Shown here: positions 1 through 9,233 of the stretch, piece after piece
Numbering within the stretch: position 1 is the stretch's first letter
How the letters are laid out: every line of letters starts with the position of its first letter
Notes under the pieces: model-generated
What the model was told of the DNA's origin: nothing
Databases searched by the model: none
Seen by the model: only the letters and a program-made list of their open reading frames with translations
Source: Pseudohalocynthiibacter aestuariivivens
GTDB lineage: Bacteria > Pseudomonadota > Alphaproteobacteria > Rhodobacterales > Rhodobacteraceae
Assembly (NCBI RefSeq): GCF_011040495.1
Contig: NZ_CP049039.1
Coordinates: 62,001 to 126,000, forward strand
Direction of reading: 5' to 3'
DNA length: 64,000 nt
Made by a program: the position numbers and the translations under genes

Positions 1-1755
1 GGCTCGGCCCTGACACGCTTTGGCCAGACCCATTGGCAGACCGCGCGCGAGATGAAGGCCAATGGCTTCTTCGGGGCGCCCGGTACGGGGTTCATCCTCG
101 GCAAGCTGGGGCCGCCGGGCTCTCGCGCCAACTACATTTGCTCGAAGGTCTTCCCGCATGCGCTGATCGTGGCGCCCACGGGCCGTGGCAAGACCACGGG
201 CTTTGTCATTCCGAACCTGCTGACCTGGCAAGGCTCCGCCGTGACGCTCGATGTGAAGGGCGAGTGTTTCGAGGCAACGGCCCGGCACCGCGCAGCCCAA
301 GGCGACAAGGTCTATCGCTTTGCCCCCACCGATTGGGAGGGCAAGCGCACGCATCGTTACAACCCGCTCCTGCGCATCTATCAACTGAAAGATCCCGCGC
401 GCCAGCAGATGGAATTGCAGCTTCTTGCGACGCTGTTCCTGCAGAGTGACAACGACCGGGTGCAGGGCCTCCTCAAGGGCGGGATCGATCTCTTCGTGGC
501 GGCAGGGCTCTTGGCCTTCCAGCGCAAGCGTCCGACCTTGGGCGAGATCTACCGCATCGCCGCCTCGGGCGGAAACAAGCAGAAGGAGTATTTCGCGCGG
601 GGCCATGAGGTGGATAACCGGGCCGCCAAGCTGATTTTCACGCGGCTGGCCTCGACCAACAACGACACGCTGACCTCTTACGTCTCGCTCCTGATGACCT
701 CGGGGCTGGACCAGTGGCAAAACCCCGCCATCGATGAGGCGACGGCGGTGTCGGACTTTGACTTCCGGACGATCCGCAAGAAGCCCTTTTCGGTCTATCT
801 CGTCGTCCAGCCGCTGATGGTCAAACCCCTCGCGCCGCTGATCCGGCTCTTCTTCTCCGATCTCCTCTCCGCCATGCAGGAGAAGGACCCCGGACCGGAT
901 GAGCCGTGGCCCGTGATGATCATGCTCGACGAGTTCAACCGTCTCGGCAAGATGCCCATCGTGGTCGAGAGCATCGAGACCCTGCGTACCTATCGCGGTC
1001 ACCTTGCCGTGGTCACGCAGACGATCCCCGCCCTCGATGAAATCTACGGCGAGAACACCCGCCGCGCGCTGCAGGGCAACGCGGGCGTGAAGCTCTACCT
1101 CACGCCCTCGGATGAAAAAACCGTTGAGGAGCTGAGCAAGGCGGTCGGCAAGACCACGAAGACCGTCATCACGCGCTCCCAGTCCATCGGCAAGAACCCC
1201 TTCGAGGGCCGCAGCCAATCGACACGGACCGAAGAAAGTTCCTTGCTGCCCGAAGATGAGGCGCGCCGCCTGCCCCTCGACGAGATCGTCATGGTGATCG
1301 ATGCGCAAATGCCGGTCCGGGCAAAGCGGATCCAATATTTTGATGATCGGCTGTTCAAGGCGATCCACGCGGCACAGACGGGGGAGTTGCCGTTTCCGGA
1401 GCTGGGGGGAGGGGGGCCGCAAGGCAATCTGCCGCTGAGTGTGCGCGCTATGCCGATGACTCCGCCTTCGAATGGACCAAGTGGACCTGACGCCGTCGTG
1501 GAAAACTCAGCTCAGGCTTCTGGGGGTCAACTGTCACGACAAACTGACGGCGTTCCAAAGAAAACCGCGCCCGTCGTTCAAGCCGTCATCGCCGAGGAAC
1601 AGCGTCAGATGGAGATGTATTTTGGAAGCCAGGTCGTGGATGCCGAAGCTGCGAGCGTCGTTGATGAGGCGCAAATGCGCTCCGCCGTCGATGGCTTGAA
1701 CGAGATGGAAGCGATGCTGCAAGAGGAGGATGGTGAAAGGCTGGTTGCGCGATAG
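1..1755 (+). CDS. virD4: VirD4/TraG-type coupling protein, 5' end outside window
   Basis: This is the type IV coupling protein, an inner-membrane ATPase that delivers the relaxase-DNA complex to the VirB channel. The frame is open from base 1, so the N-terminal membrane anchor lies upstream of the window; the ATG at 52 is internal. The Walker A motif APTGRGKTTG lies about 42 codons after that ATG, and Walker B is IMLDEFNRLG. A segment rich in QTIPALDEIYG-type residues follows, as in TraG/VirD4. The last 120 residues are low-conservation and acidic, as is usual for the family. The virB operon that it should serve lies 15 kb away on the other strand. Family assignment is firm; which relaxase it serves is unknown, because the local one is broken. 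Confidence 0.93.
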   Translation, partial: GSALTRFGQTHWQTAREMKANGFFGAPGTGFILGKLGPPGSRANYICSKVFPHALIVAPTGRGKTTGFVIPNLLTWQGSAVTLDVKGECFEATARHRAAQGDKVYRFAPTDWEGKRTHRYNPLLRIYQLKDPARQQMELQLLATLFLQSDNDRVQGLLKGGIDLFVAAGLLAFQRKRPTLGEIYRIAASGGNKQKEYFARGHEVDNRAAKLIFTRLASTNNDTLTSYVSLLMTSGLDQWQNPAIDEATAVSDFDFRTIRKKPFSVYLVVQPLMVKPLAPLIRLFFSDLLSAMQEKDPGPDEPWPVMIMLDEFNRLGKMPIVVESIETLRTYRGHLAVVTQTIPALDEIYGENTRRALQGNAGVKLYLTPSDEKTVEELSKAVGKTTKTVITRSQSIGKNPFEGRSQSTRTEESSLLPEDEARRLPLDEIVMVIDAQMPVRAKRIQYFDDRLFKAIHAAQTGELPFPELGGGGPQGNLPLSVRAMPMTPPSNGPSGPDAVVENSAQASGGQLSRQTDGVPKKTAPVVQAVIAEEQRQMEMYFGSQVVDAEAASVVDEAQMRSAVDGLNEMEAMLQEEDGERLVAR

Positions 1756-1968
1756 GGTGGCGAGGATGACATGTCTGTTGCGCATGGCGGAGGAAAGTTA
1801 TTGGCAGCAGCAGTTACATTTGTCTGGTTTGGGCTGAGTTTGCACTCCGTCTAGTGATGGATGGAAGCGATTCTGCTGTATTTTCAGTCGATTAACGAGT
1901 GGCGTGTGCAGCACATGTTCATGTTGTGATCGCAGAATTTCGCAATGTATCGCGCTGCGTTCGGCCGA

Positions 1969-2145
1969 CCGCTTCAGCTGATCCCGGCTCATCCCGCCGT
2001 ACTGCCGACGCCACCAATAGTACGTCTGCTGCGTCATGCATACCTGGCGCACTGCCTCCGCGACGCTCAGGACCTGACCCTGCAGCACTTCAACCTGTCG
2101 CAGCTTCATAACGATGTCTTCCGGCTTCTCTCGCTTGCTAGCCAT
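1969..2145 (-). pseudogene. IS3-family OrfA remnant
   Basis: The 59 codons starting at the ATG at 2145 read as the helix-turn-helix region of an IS3-family OrfA: MASKREKPEDIVMKLRQ, then TQQTYYWWRRQYGGM. After DQLKR the similarity stops and the frame continues into unrelated residues up to 1798. No OrfB and no clear terminal repeats are visible. It sits exactly between the coupling protein and the broken relaxase, so an IS event probably removed the 5' half of the relaxase gene. Confidence 0.75.
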
Positions 2146-2342
2146 CTCCTGGTCCTCCAATCTGCGGGGCAAAGCTACGCCAGTTGGAGGACGACTTCAG
2201 TGGGAGCAATCCAGGAGGGCTTTCGTGCTTTTCTGACATGGGCTTCAGGCGGCATCGACGTCATGCGGTTGAACCCGAGGGCTTCACCGCCAAGACCCGC
2301 GTGCTCGATTCTGCCAAGACGGGTGGTGTCGAGATCGAGTAA

Positions 2343-2969
2343 ATACGTGGTGTCTGGGCCGAGTTGCAGAACCGGGCGCTGGAGCGGGCAGGGGAGGTGG
2401 AGCGCGTCGATCACCGGTGGCTTGAGGCACAGCACGAGGCGGCGCTGGACCGGGAGGATCAACTCTCTGCCGAGGAACTGGATCGCGACCCCGAGCTGCA
2501 GCTGGGACCGGCGGCAAACTCCATGGAACGGCGGGCAAAGGCGATGGCCGAGCGACAGGGCCGGGAATATGTAGCGGTCACCGAGCGCGGCGCGCAGGCC
2601 GGGCCGGAGGATGTGCGCGAGCGGCTGGCGCGGGTTGTCGGACGATCAGAGGACTGGGACGACACGCCGAAGCCGGAAAGCCGCAACTATGCGCGCGAGC
2701 GTCTGAAAGAAAACATGGAGAAAGATGCGGGCCGCGATGGCCAGGCGGCGGTTCACAAGCTGGACGGTCACAGTGATCCCGAGCTTGGCGAGGAGACCGG
2801 GCGCGAGGAGCGCAAGCCGTCCGTGAACGAGCGGCTGAAGGACGTGCTGAACAAGCCGCGTGAAAAGCTGGAGATTGAGGACGAGCGCGACCAGGAAAAG
2901 GACCGAGGGGTCGAGAACGAGCGCGAAATCGACAGGGAGATCGACCGTGACCCCGGCCTCAGTCACTGA
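2343..2969 (+). pseudogene. MobA/MobL-type relaxase, C-terminal remnant
   Basis: The encoded segment is highly charged and starts around WAELQNRALERAG. It continues with HEAALDRED and GPAANSMERRAKAMAERQG, which I recognise as the C-terminal tail of MobA/MobL-type relaxases on Rhodobacteraceae plasmids. The same frame can be followed upstream to about 2247 (residues EGFTAKTRVLDSAKTGG) but is broken by TAA at 2340-2342. The relaxase catalytic domain (HUH histidines, catalytic Tyr) is missing; the IS3 remnant lies where it should be. A TTG at 2364 could start a 201-residue product, but I regard it as a decayed 3' fragment. Confidence 0.7.
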
Positions 2970-3276
2970 TCTGCCGCCCGTCTTTGACGGGATCGAGACG
3001 GTGTGCTTCGACGCCTTCGGAACGCTTGTCGAAATCACGGACTGGCGGGGCGCGTTTGTGCTGTTGTTCCGGGCGCAATCGGGAAACAATCAGATTGAAC
3101 TGAAGAACCAGCTGATGCGCGAGGACCGGGCCGTTTTCGATTGGCCCGATCTTCTCTCCGTCGAAGTCAGCCGTGTTATCATGGAGGGGGTTCACCGGTT
3201 GGTGTCTGTCGCAGGTTGCGCAACAGTCATGTCGACGTGGAGGTTTGTCCGGCCCTCTGGGATGCTGGTCATTTGA
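2947..3276 (+). pseudogene. HAD-family hydrolase, truncated
   Basis: From a GTG at 2947 the frame reads TPASVTDLPPVFDGIETVCF and then DAFGTLVEITD, the nucleophile motif I of haloacid dehalogenase-like hydrolases (DxFGT). The product ends after about 110 residues, whereas the family is about 220, and motifs II-IV are absent. The tail after GVHRLV does not look like HAD sequence, so the gene is truncated or frameshifted. It overlaps the relaxase remnant by 23 bases, a neighbourhood I associate with mobA on related plasmids. Confidence 0.6.
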
Positions 3277-3362
3277 TCGCGAATGATCCTGGTCTATCGA
3301 ACCCAGCGGCGTAAAACCTCCGGTTTGATGACCTGCGGCCTTTGATTTTGCACGCACCGGTT

Positions 3363-4502
3363 TCAGACGGGTTGCGTAGCACGGCACTTCTTGGTGGTGC
3401 GGTGCCGCAGAAAGAACCGGACCATCTGCCGCGAGGCATCGGGGCCTTTGGGGTCGGTATAACTCCCCGCCGCATGACCACCTGACCAGGCGTGTCCGGA
3501 CCCGTGAACGACCCACTGCTCGGTGCAGGGACGTCCCTTGCCTACACGATGTACCGTGCGTGTGAATTCACGGCCACCGCTGACGCGACCCGTTTTTTCC
3601 GCCCGATCAAGATGGGCATAAGGCTCCAGCGCCCGGATGGCGATGAAGCGACTGTTGCGTGGGTTGACGACCTTGTCTGAATCGCCGTGAAAAATAATGG
3701 TTGGCATCTGAACCTCGTGACGTCGGCCGGGGTTGCCGCTCTGCATCGCCATTGGCGCAGAGGCTGAATCATGCGCCGCGCCTACGGCCAGACCGGAATG
3801 AATACCAACCGCTGCAAAAATGTCGGGATAGGCCGTTGCAACAATCAGCGCCGCAGCCGCACCCGCCGACAGGCCCGCAACATAGACCTTGGCCGGATCG
3901 ACATTCTGGACGGCAATGATATGGCGCGCCAAACCTGCGATCAGGGCCGGTTCTCCTGCGCCCCGTGCCTGATCGTCTTGCCTATACCAATTCCAGCATC
4001 GATAGTGATGGGCATCGCGTGCCTGAGCCGGATAAAGGACCAAGAAACCGAACTCCTCTGCCAGGGTGTTCATGCCGGTGCCGCGAGCAAAATCCACCGA
4101 AGATTGCCCGCACCCGTGCAGCATCACGATCAGTGGAAGTGGCCCCGGTGCCGATTTGGCGACGGCAGGTATGTAGAGCTTGTAGGAGCGGGTGCCAAAT
4201 GCGCTCTCAAACGTCCCACTTGGGAACGCCGCACCATGTGGAACAGTTTTCTTTAACCGGGATGTAGCAGGAGCACTCGATTTGGCGTTGGCGCGGGTTG
4301 AGCCCCTTTTGCCTGCGGCTTTCCGCGTGACGGCGGACGGTTTCGTGGCCTTGGCGGCAGGTTTTGCTTTTTTTGTGCCCTTGCGTTTCGCAGGTTTCGT
4401 AGGGGCAAGCATTGCGCCCCATACATCGGTCACCGCTGAAACGGTTGCGCGCCGGAGCTTTCTTGTCGCCTTTGCGCGGGTACGCCTGAACGGATCGAAC
4501 AT
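3363..4502 (-). CDS. PHB depolymerase-family esterase
   Basis: An alpha/beta-hydrolase of the short-chain-length polyhydroxyalkanoate depolymerase / LpqC type, 379 residues. The oxyanion region is LHGCGQS (about 129), the nucleophile elbow GLSAGAA gives Ser212, and HGDSD (272-276) and GSGHAWSGG (His337) complete the triad. The first 90 residues are an Ala/Lys-rich basic tail (KKAKPAAKATKP and similar) with no obvious signal peptide. Such tails occur on the cytoplasmic members of this family, so I do not assume secretion. It stands alone on the minus strand. Substrate is unproven: PHA oligomers or other hydroxy-acid esters. Confidence 0.88.
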   Translation of the reverse strand: MFDPFRRTRAKATRKLRRATVSAVTDVWGAMLAPTKPAKRKGTKKAKPAAKATKPSAVTRKAAGKRGSTRANAKSSAPATSRLKKTVPHGAAFPSGTFESAFGTRSYKLYIPAVAKSAPGPLPLIVMLHGCGQSSVDFARGTGMNTLAEEFGFLVLYPAQARDAHHYRCWNWYRQDDQARGAGEPALIAGLARHIIAVQNVDPAKVYVAGLSAGAAAALIVATAYPDIFAAVGIHSGLAVGAAHDSASAPMAMQSGNPGRRHEVQMPTIIFHGDSDKVVNPRNSRFIAIRALEPYAHLDRAEKTGRVSGGREFTRTVHRVGKGRPCTEQWVVHGSGHAWSGGHAAGSYTDPKGPDASRQMVRFFLRHRTTKKCRATQPV

Positions 4503-4683
4503 TTGACCTCAAATCTGATGGGGAATAGAGACGGAAGTCCCTCGTCGAGACCCAAGCCGCGAGAAAAACGGAAGCCTATCTTTTCTGGCCTTGGATAGGC
4601 TTGTCGCACCTTGCCAAGGTTTATGCAGTCCTGGTTTCGCAGGCTCTCATAGATCATTTTTTCCAACTATCCTGCGCAAAGTA

Positions 4684-5721
4684 TCACGCGGCAATTGTCC
4701 GCGCGTCCGAGAACGACAGCAGCGTGCGACTCTGTTCATCCCAGAGGTGAAGTCGGGCACAGCGGAAGCTGTCCAAAAGCGTAAGACGCTGGGACTGTGC
4801 CAGGATATCGTGATCCCGGATCACCTCGCTCAGGCGGTAGAAGGGAATGCGACTGGCAAGGTGATGCACATGATGGACGCCGATATTTGCAGTGATCCAA
4901 CGCAGAACGACAGGCAGGTCATAGTGTGAACTTCCGTTGAAGGCCGCATCGCGCAAGTCCCAGCTCGCCTCGTGATCCCAGACGGTGTCTTCAAACTGAT
5001 GCTGGACGTAGAACAGCCACATACCGACACTTGCGGCCAGGAACATGGTCGGCAGGAACACGAACAGCAAGACGTCCCAACCACCCTGCCAAGCGATCGA
5101 TCCGAGTGTGGCGCCAATGGCGACGTTGGTTGCCAGGGCACTGATCCAGTAGCGCCAGCCTGATCGCATCAGATCAAACGGAAGCCGCTGGCGCAGAAAG
5201 AAGATGTAGAACGGAACGACACCGAACAGGAAAACCGGATTGCGGATCAGACGATACGCGGCCCTGCCTATCCACTTTCTTTCCCGATATTCCCGGATTG
5301 TCAAAGTGGGTATGTCGCCGACACCTCTATCGTCGAGATTGCCGGTCGTCGCGTGGTGGATCGAGTGGGTTTTCCGCCAGACGTCATAGGGCGTCAGCGT
5401 CAAGACCCCTATGAACCGACCAAGCCAGTCGCTTAGCCGACGGTTCGCAAAGAACGCTCCATGGCCGCAATCGTGCTGGATGATGAACAGGCGGACGAGG
5501 AAAGCGGCATTTCCCAAGGCAATGGCCAACGCCAGCCAGGCGCTGATTGTCAGCGACCACCAGGCCAGCGCCCAAAGCGCCACGAAAGGGACAAGGGTCG
5601 CGGTCAGCTCAAAAATGCTGCGGGAGAGGATCGGTTCGCGATATCTGATCAGAATCCGTGTCCATTCGGAGGTATGCAATTCGAGTCCTTTCCTTTGGAA
5701 TGCCAGAAGTGCAGCAGACAA
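4684..5721 (-). CDS. membrane fatty acid desaturase
   Basis: Integral-membrane di-iron desaturase of 345 residues. The three histidine boxes are all present: HDCGH (83-87), HSIHH (119-123) and HHVHH (283-287). Membrane segments occur around 40-80, 160-178 and 195-240. Such enzymes introduce a double bond into acyl chains, usually of membrane lipids, and are commonly cold- or stress-responsive. No electron-donor gene lies nearby. The histidine spacing fits the acyl-lipid desaturase group better than sterol or ketolase groups, but regioselectivity cannot be read from sequence. Confidence 0.9.
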   Translation of the reverse strand: MSAALLAFQRKGLELHTSEWTRILIRYREPILSRSIFELTATLVPFVALWALAWWSLTISAWLALAIALGNAAFLVRLFIIQHDCGHGAFFANRRLSDWLGRFIGVLTLTPYDVWRKTHSIHHATTGNLDDRGVGDIPTLTIREYRERKWIGRAAYRLIRNPVFLFGVVPFYIFFLRQRLPFDLMRSGWRYWISALATNVAIGATLGSIAWQGGWDVLLFVFLPTMFLAASVGMWLFYVQHQFEDTVWDHEASWDLRDAAFNGSSHYDLPVVLRWITANIGVHHVHHLASRIPFYRLSEVIRDHDILAQSQRLTLLDSFRCARLHLWDEQSRTLLSFSDARTIAA

Positions 5722-5753
5722 TGGCAGTGTTACGCCTGAGCCACCTGAAGACC

Positions 5754-5993
5754 TTATTTGATGGCTTTAGCCGGTGACTTTGTGGATACCCGTTTGGATT
5801 TGGGCGCGACCGCCTTGACCTGCGTACCGGCCTCCCTTTCCAGACGTGCCTTGCGAAGACGCGCTGTCTTGATCTCGCGCTTTTCCGTCTGCGCGTCGAT
5901 GATTTCCGTCACGGCGCGTGTCGTCCGGTCCATCGGCGTTTCCGGTCGGGGGGCGGGCGTTGTGAAGAGTGTCGTCCTTGTCAGCTTGGTCAT
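5754..5993 (-). CDS. small basic Lys/Arg-rich protein
   Basis: 79 residues, starting MTKLTRTTLFTTPAPRPE and ending in the Lys/Ser-rich tail KSKRVSTKSPAKAIK. The centre (TEIIDAQTEKREIKTARLRK) looks helical and strongly charged. No signal peptide or membrane segment. The tail resembles histone-H1-like nucleic acid-binding tails, but that is only a composition argument. It lies 32 bases before the desaturase and is oriented the same way, so the two could be co-transcribed. Confidence 0.55.
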   Translation of the reverse strand: MTKLTRTTLFTTPAPRPETPMDRTTRAVTEIIDAQTEKREIKTARLRKARLEREAGTQVKAVAPKSKRVSTKSPAKAIK

Positions 5994-6108
5994 TAATCAA
6001 TCTCCCTGATGTGTTTGTCGTAGGGCGCGCGCTTCAGACAGGCAGGCTCCGGAGGGGCACATGCCGGAGGCATTCGGAAACCCGGCAGGTATCAGGTAGC
6101 TACGTAGG

Positions 6109-6363
6109 TCACGGACGGCGCACAGAGTTCCCGCCATCGATGATCCCGTTTATCAACTTCGCAACGGCCGCATGAAGCGCTGTCTTCTCGTCATCCCCCG
6201 GTACGTCTTGATGGGCATTCACCGCATCCCGCAGGACGCCTACGATCTCATGCTCAGGCAACACGCCTCTGTCGTTCAGCGCCAGCAGCAGCGACTCGCA
6301 GATGGCGAGGGCGGCCGTGCCCGAGACGTCGTTTGGCTGGTACACGCGATAGGTTCCTTTCAA
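6109..6363 (-). CDS. conserved small hypothetical protein
   Basis: 84 residues, mainly helical: AALAICESLLLALNDRGVL, then a linker and TALHAAVAKLINGIIDGG. No signal peptide, metal motif or membrane segment. It is transcribed divergently from the Crp/Fnr gene, with about 180 bases between them, so both could be under the control of that regulator. Function unknown. The ordered amphipathic composition argues that it is a real gene. Confidence 0.55.
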   Translation of the reverse strand: MKGTYRVYQPNDVSGTAALAICESLLLALNDRGVLPEHEIVGVLRDAVNAHQDVPGDDEKTALHAAVAKLINGIIDGGNSVRRP

Positions 6364-6541
6364 GAGTAACCTCAGTGCCGTTGCGACCGTAGGCGCAGCA
6401 CCAGTTACCTATGACAGCATGACAGAAACGATGTAAGATTAGCTAACCCAGAGCAGTATGTTGCGGTTCTTTTTCGGCGAGAATGACGCATCCGGGGCAT
6501 TCGCCGCCAGATTCCTTGGCGTGGGAAAGGACAATCGTTTT

Positions 6542-7273
6542 ATGAGCATTCAGAGCAGCCCCCTCGTGCGCAAACTCGATGCCTATGTTGCATTGTCCGA
6601 TCCCGAGCTTGCAATTCTGGAAACCTTCCACGCGAAACGTCTGAGCTTTTCTGATAAGAAAGATATGGTTTACGAGGGACAATCTGACCCGTCTGCCTAC
6701 ATTCTGGCGAAAGGATGGGTATGCTCCTACAAACTGTTGCGGAGCGGTGGCCGCCAGATTGTCGATTTTCAGATACCGGGTGATTTCATCGGCCTGCGCA
6801 GCGTTCTGTTCAGGACGTCCGACCACAGCATCGAGCCGGTCAGGAAGGTCGAAGCATCGGAAGTAAAGATCAAGGATCTTCTGGGTGCTTTCGAGACGAG
6901 CCCGCGCCTTGCCACGGCCGTACTCTGGTCCGCGTCGACCGATGAGGCAATCGTCGTCGAGCGCCTTGTCAGTCTGGGGCGGCGCGACGCTGCCGAACGT
7001 GTTGCACATCTGCTGCTGGAACTCGGGGCTCGGCTCAAGCTGGTCGGGCTGGCGACGGGGAACAGCTACGAATGCCCGTTGTCCCAGTATCTTCTGGCCG
7101 ATGCACTGGGCCTGAGCGCCATTCACATCAACCGTGTTCTGCGGCAATTGCGCGAAGAAGGGCTGCTGACGTTTCGCGATGGCACCGTGACGTTCGACAA
7201 CCTGGACAAGCTGGTAGAATTCGCCGGTTTCGACAAGGCTTATCTGGATTACGAGGGGCCGATGTTGAAGTAA
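6542..7273 (+). CDS. Crp/Fnr-family transcriptional regulator
   Basis: 243 residues from the ATG at 6542 (MSIQSSPLVRKL), chosen because the family starts just before the cyclic-nucleotide-binding fold; an in-frame start at 6458 would add an unusual leader. The N-terminal half carries YEGQSDPSAYILAKGWVCSY and FQIPGDFIGL, typical of the cNMP-binding beta-roll. The C-terminal winged helix is YLLADALGLSAIHINRVLRQ. It lacks the N-terminal cysteine cluster of Fnr, so it is not an Fe-S oxygen sensor of that type. Effector unknown. Related genes on Rhodobacteraceae replicons are often stress-linked. Confidence 0.88.
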   Translation: MSIQSSPLVRKLDAYVALSDPELAILETFHAKRLSFSDKKDMVYEGQSDPSAYILAKGWVCSYKLLRSGGRQIVDFQIPGDFIGLRSVLFRTSDHSIEPVRKVEASEVKIKDLLGAFETSPRLATAVLWSASTDEAIVVERLVSLGRRDAAERVAHLLLELGARLKLVGLATGNSYECPLSQYLLADALGLSAIHINRVLRQLREEGLLTFRDGTVTFDNLDKLVEFAGFDKAYLDYEGPMLK

Positions 7274-7289
7274 TGCAGCCGGGGCAGAA

Positions 7290-7320
7290 GTTGACGCCAC
7301 CCCCGTTGGGTGACGCCAAC
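7290..7320. terminator. imperfect inverted repeat between convergent genes
   Basis: GTTGACGCCACCC and GGGTGACGCCAAC can pair in 11 of 13 positions around a 5-base loop, just after the stop of the Crp/Fnr gene and just before the stop of the convergent small gene. There is no T-run on either strand, so a role as a bidirectional terminator is only a possibility. Confidence 0.25.
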
Positions 7321-7332
7321 CGATAGACGATC

Positions 7333-7527
7333 TTAAGCGTTCAACTGGCTCATCGCCGCATCGCATTCCTTCACGCACTCATCGTTCTTGTTGGCGGATT
7401 GGGCCTGTTGCGCAGACTGGTAATGCTTCTGGGCGGACTGCTTCTTCTGACCGTCTTCGGCCTTGTCGATGGCCTCCTTGGTCGATTTCAGCTTCTGTTG
7501 CATCTGGTCGGATTGCTTGTTGTCCAT
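7333..7527 (-). CDS. small Gln/Lys-rich hydrophilic protein
   Basis: 64 residues, very hydrophilic: MDNKQSDQMQQKLKSTKEAI through QSAQQAQSANKNDECVKECD. It is predicted fully helical, with two Cys close together (DECVKEC). No signal peptide. A purine-rich stretch (GGAAGGAACACTCC) precedes the ATG and can act as ribosome binding site. It resembles small stress-type proteins of marine alphaproteobacteria in composition, but I cannot name a family. It converges on the Crp/Fnr gene. Confidence 0.55.
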   Translation of the reverse strand: MDNKQSDQMQQKLKSTKEAIDKAEDGQKKQSAQKHYQSAQQAQSANKNDECVKECDAAMSQLNA

Positions 7528-7971
7528 TGGAGTGTTCCTTCCGGGTAGGAGCCGTCAAACGGGTGCCCGCCGTCCCGAACATCTGTTGTCGGGGGTGTGC
7601 AGGATCGTCAGCTGACGCTCTGTTCGAGGTTCGATCGCCGATCATTCGGGGATCTTCATTCACGCTACCCGGATTCTGACAGCCTGATACTGACGCAGGT
7701 TTGCGTCGGTTCCTGCTGAAGGTGTTCCGGCTCCGGAAACTTGCTGGATCAGCGGTTTTCAGCCGCTGGCGCAGGTATCGCTGCACTTGGCTTCCGGTCT
7801 TGCAAGACTAATGCCTGTTAGCGCGCCGTCCTCTGACAGCAGATAAAAAACCGTCACTGCACGTCGCGATTCTTTGAAAAGTCATTCCATCCGGCGGCAC
7901 CTGCGTTTGTTTCTTGACGAGTTCTGTATTCGGGTGCCGCCAATTTCCCTGTTAACTGTTGGAGCGTAGCC
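7528..7971. other. 444-base divergent intergenic region
   Basis: This gap separates the small Gln/Lys-rich gene (leftward) from the sensor kinase gene (rightward) and must contain both promoters. I looked for the GGAAC-N17-CGTT pattern of EcfG-type general-stress promoters, expected near HWE kinases. GGAAC occurs on the minus strand near 7713 but without a matching -10. No convincing ORF or hairpin was seen. Confidence 0.4.
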
Positions 7972-9222
7972 ATGAACCGGAAGATTGAAGGTGAGACAAT
8001 CGAGACGGCTCCAGTGAGAAACACTCACTGTCGTCCCGACACGAAGCAGTTTCGAACCTCAGAACCGATCTTCCGGAGAGTTCCGACAGATGCCGATGTT
8101 TCGGTCGAGAATATGGCCGATCCGAAAGTTGCGATGTTCTTTACAAAAAGGGAGGGCGTCGATGTGAGGCAATCAATGGACCGCAAGCCCAATAAAACGA
8201 ACGGCGTGGATGCGATCGGCCCGTCAGCGACGAACGACAGGCTTGATTACGAACAGGTTTTTCATTCGTTATCGGCGGCCTGCGCGATCCTTGACCGTGA
8301 TTTCCGGTTCGTCGAAATGAACGATGATTACGCTGCCGCATTGAAGGCAACCCGAGAACACCTTTTGGGCAAGAGAGTTCTCGACGTGTTTCCCGAAATC
8401 GCGGAACATCAGGTATTGCTGACGGGCGCGTTCGACACGGCTCTGACGGGCAAGCAGGCGTCTCTCAAGGAAATTCTCTACGCGATACCGGACAGCGCGG
8501 CGGAAGGCGGCATGCGCAGGGTATGGTGGAATGCATATTTTACGCCGCTGACCGACAGGCACGGCAGGGTGACGCATGTTCTCTTGCGGGTCAGGGACAT
8601 CACGGAGCAGGTAAAGGCCCGTGAGATGAAGGATGCAATTGCAGGGGAGATGCAGCACCGCATCGGAAACCTCCTGGCGATGGTCACAATCGTCGCGCGG
8701 CAGACCGTTCGTGGACATGCATCATTCGATCAATTCCTGCCTGAATTTGAATCGCGCATCCAGTCGCTTGCCAAGACTCATTCTCTGCTGACCGGGGGGA
8801 ATCGGGACGGCATGACGATGGATCGGTTGATCCACCAACAACTCGATATTTATGCCGACAAGCTGAACAAAACGATCTTTGTCGAGGGGCCGAATTTGCA
8901 CGTCACAGCAGTTGAAGCACAGTCAATCTCGATGGCGTTGCATGAACTCGCAACCAACGCCGCAAAGTATGGCGCGTTGGCCAAGGAGGGCGGGCGACTG
9001 GCAATCAGTTGGGGCAAGGTTGGAGATGGTTTCCAGTTCGAGTGGAAAGAAACCGGCCTGATCGGCGTCACCGAGCCGGTAAAGTCAGGTTTCGGCACGA
9101 TGATCCTGACCCAGATCCTGCCCAGCCAGCTCAATGGAAAAGCGACGCGGGAATTCAGGAAGGACGGCTGCTCGTATCGGCTTCGCGTCAATGAGAGAGA
9201 AGGAGCGCCGATCACGCCCTGA
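7972..9222 (+). CDS. PAS-domain HWE/HisKA_2 sensor histidine kinase
   Basis: 416 residues. A PAS-like domain spans about 93-215 (YEQVFHSLSAACAILDRDFR to RVRDITEQ). The dimerisation/phosphoacceptor motif is EMQHRIGNLLAMVTIVARQT with His229, and the ATPase N-box is ALHELATNAAKYG (323-333), the signature of the HWE/HisKA_2 group. No membrane segments, so it is a soluble sensor. The first 90 residues match no domain, so the true start could be internal, for example near residue 69. GGAGCG precedes the ATG at 7972. Kinases of this group often feed the PhyR-EcfG general stress response of alphaproteobacteria; no cognate regulator lies here. Confidence 0.9.
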   Translation: MNRKIEGETIETAPVRNTHCRPDTKQFRTSEPIFRRVPTDADVSVENMADPKVAMFFTKREGVDVRQSMDRKPNKTNGVDAIGPSATNDRLDYEQVFHSLSAACAILDRDFRFVEMNDDYAAALKATREHLLGKRVLDVFPEIAEHQVLLTGAFDTALTGKQASLKEILYAIPDSAAEGGMRRVWWNAYFTPLTDRHGRVTHVLLRVRDITEQVKAREMKDAIAGEMQHRIGNLLAMVTIVARQTVRGHASFDQFLPEFESRIQSLAKTHSLLTGGNRDGMTMDRLIHQQLDIYADKLNKTIFVEGPNLHVTAVEAQSISMALHELATNAAKYGALAKEGGRLAISWGKVGDGFQFEWKETGLIGVTEPVKSGFGTMILTQILPSQLNGKATREFRKDGCSYRLRVNEREGAPITP

Positions 9223-9233
9223 TCGCTGCGACG

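Noticed and set aside
6443..7378. A 311-codon minus-strand frame opposite the Crp/Fnr gene
   Set aside because: The plus-strand frame has clear cNMP and HTH motifs; the antisense frame has none.
7528..7971. Possible EcfG-type stress promoter upstream of the HWE kinase
   Set aside because: GGAAC is present on the minus strand but the CGTT element is not at the required distance.
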